Positions 4,947 to 5,891 of a DNA stretch of 5,891 bases are shown one piece after another. A program made the translations under genes and the position numbers. How positions within the stretch are numbered: the first letter of the stretch is position 1; each line of letters begins with the position of its first letter. This DNA comes from Promethearchaeota archaeon. Its GTDB lineage: Archaea > Asgardarchaeota > Lokiarchaeia > Sigynarchaeales > SOKP01. The notes beneath the pieces were generated by a model. That model searched no databases, was not told the DNA's origin, and worked only from the letters and a program-made list of their open reading frames with translations. The stretch is from contig JAGXNR010000155.1 in the NCBI GenBank assembly GCA_019894875.1, positions 1-5,891 on the forward strand, in the 5' to 3' direction.

Positions 4947-5891
4947 GTGAAATTAAAGGACTTTGCTCCAATCATTTTAGTTATGTTGTTGCTTTTTATT
5001 TCGACAGCTTGTGCCAACATGCTCATTCCGAGTTATGCGACAATACGAGAAGAGTTTAACATTAGTGAGTCATTAATTGCAATTCCTGACGCATTCTTTG
5101 TTTTGACTAGTGCTCTTTTTGCTTTAGTATGGGGATATTATACTGACAGAATTAATAGATCTAAGGTAATCATGGCGGGGGCTTTTTCTTGGACATTTGG
5201 AATGCTATTAACATCATTTTCAAATTCCTTTTTCATGTTAATTATTTCAAGGGTTGCAAGTGGTGCAGGATTAGGATGTGTTTTACCCGTAGGTTATTCT
5301 ATCATCTCAGATGCCATACCTCCAAAAGAAAGATCAGGATGGTTTGGTACATTAGCGATTTTAAGTTCTCTATCAAATGGAGCGGGACAAGGATTATCAT
5401 CATTTGTCGGACCAATATTAACGTGGAGATTTCCATTCATTTTGTTTTCAGGTATAAGTATAATCGTAATAATCGTTCTTTTTTTCGTAAAAATCCCACA
5501 AAGAGGAGCAAGTGAAGATGAGCTAATAGAATTAGTAGAATTGGATTTAGAATATAGTTATCGCATTTCAAAGAAAGATCTAATAAAAATTGTAAAGCAC
5601 AAATCGAATCGCTATCTGATTATACAAGGATTCTTTGCAATTATACCTGGTACTATTATGGTATATTTTACTACGTCCATGTTATCCCTTCAATATTTTT
5701 ATCAAATTCCAGCTGAAATTAGATTACAAACTTCAACGATATTTGCAGGGATGATTGGTATTGGTTATATACTTGGTAATAGCATATTTGCTCAATTAGG
5801 AGATTTTCTTTTTCTTAAAAATAAGAAAAATAGAGTTAGATTGGGAACTGTATGTCTAATCCTTTCCATCCCTTTTGCGATAGTCATGTTT
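4947..5891 (+). CDS. Major facilitator superfamily transporter, N-terminal 315 residues (partial)
   Basis: Translation from the GTG stays open to the right edge, giving 315 residues without the C-terminal part (MFS proteins usually have 400-450 residues and 12 helices). About nine membrane segments can be traced: near residues 8-28, 48-66, 73-93, 95-120, 131-158, 161-183, 222-243, 262-282 and 300 onwards. Between helices 2 and 3 is WGYYTDRINRSKV (62-74), the MFS motif A with D67, R68 and R71. Helix 4 has SRVASGAGLG (101-110) followed by P114 and later ISD (120-122), an RxxxGxG pattern seen in the spinster-like and sugar-phosphate-like branches. A hydrophilic loop (184-220, rich in Glu) links the two halves, as expected. 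It probably exports or imports a small solute by ion coupling or facilitated diffusion, but the substrate cannot be inferred. It lies 125 bases after the racemase-like gene, with its own promoter candidate. Confidence 0.9.
   Translation, partial: MKLKDFAPIILVMLLLFISTACANMLIPSYATIREEFNISESLIAIPDAFFVLTSALFALVWGYYTDRINRSKVIMAGAFSWTFGMLLTSFSNSFFMLIISRVASGAGLGCVLPVGYSIISDAIPPKERSGWFGTLAILSSLSNGAGQGLSSFVGPILTWRFPFILFSGISIIVIIVLFFVKIPQRGASEDELIELVELDLEYSYRISKKDLIKIVKHKSNRYLIIQGFFAIIPGTIMVYFTTSMLSLQYFYQIPAEIRLQTSTIFAGMIGIGYILGNSIFAQLGDFLFLKNKKNRVRLGTVCLILSIPFAIVMF

Noticed and set aside
5189..5515. 108-codon open frame on the plus strand
   Set aside because: It lies in another frame inside the MFS transporter gene, whose own frame is open for 315 codons with recognisable motifs; the shadow peptide is rich in Phe, Arg and Cys and lacks family features.

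Overview
This window most likely comes from an archaeal chromosome, and the best guess is an Asgard archaeon of the Lokiarchaeia type. The grounds are a low-GC background, AT-rich TATA-like boxes ahead of genes, Shine-Dalgarno (SD) motifs of the GGAGG/GGTG kind, a large surface protein made of LVIVD repeats plus Ig-like modules with a C-terminal membrane anchor, and a gene start resembling the longin-like proteins common in Asgard genomes. The lineage is inferred from protein style; no rRNA or marker gene is present.

Left part (1-3343, all on the minus strand). Reading in the direction of transcription, there is first an 876-residue membrane-anchored surface protein (713-3343). It carries fourteen 42-residue LVIVD-type beta-propeller repeats and two 95-residue Ig-like repeats. 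Next comes a small three-helix membrane protein (423-677), then an AT-rich gap of 173 bases with an oligo-U terminator candidate. Last is the first 83 codons of a longin-like protein that runs off the left edge (1-249).

Middle (3344-3620). This is a divergent promoter region. It holds TATA candidates for both directions, a possible 49-residue ORF of unknown nature (3415-3564) and a perfect 10-bp inverted repeat (3559-3580) that looks like an operator or a short hairpin ahead of the rightward operon.

Right part (3621-5891, plus strand). A peptide deformylase homologue (3621-4127) is followed one base later by an Asp/Glu racemase-superfamily protein (4129-4821), whose SD lies inside the end of the deformylase gene, so the two are almost certainly co-transcribed and translationally coupled. 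After a 125-base gap comes an MFS transporter with a GTG start (4947-5891) that is cut by the right edge.

The most notable points are these: the propeller array shows an internal period of seven blades (7+7); a deformylase homologue sits in an apparent archaeon, where translation does not start with formyl-methionine; the racemase-like partner lacks the first catalytic cysteine; and a palindrome lies where a repressor of this operon would bind. I see no CRISPR array, insertion sequence, tRNA or rRNA gene.
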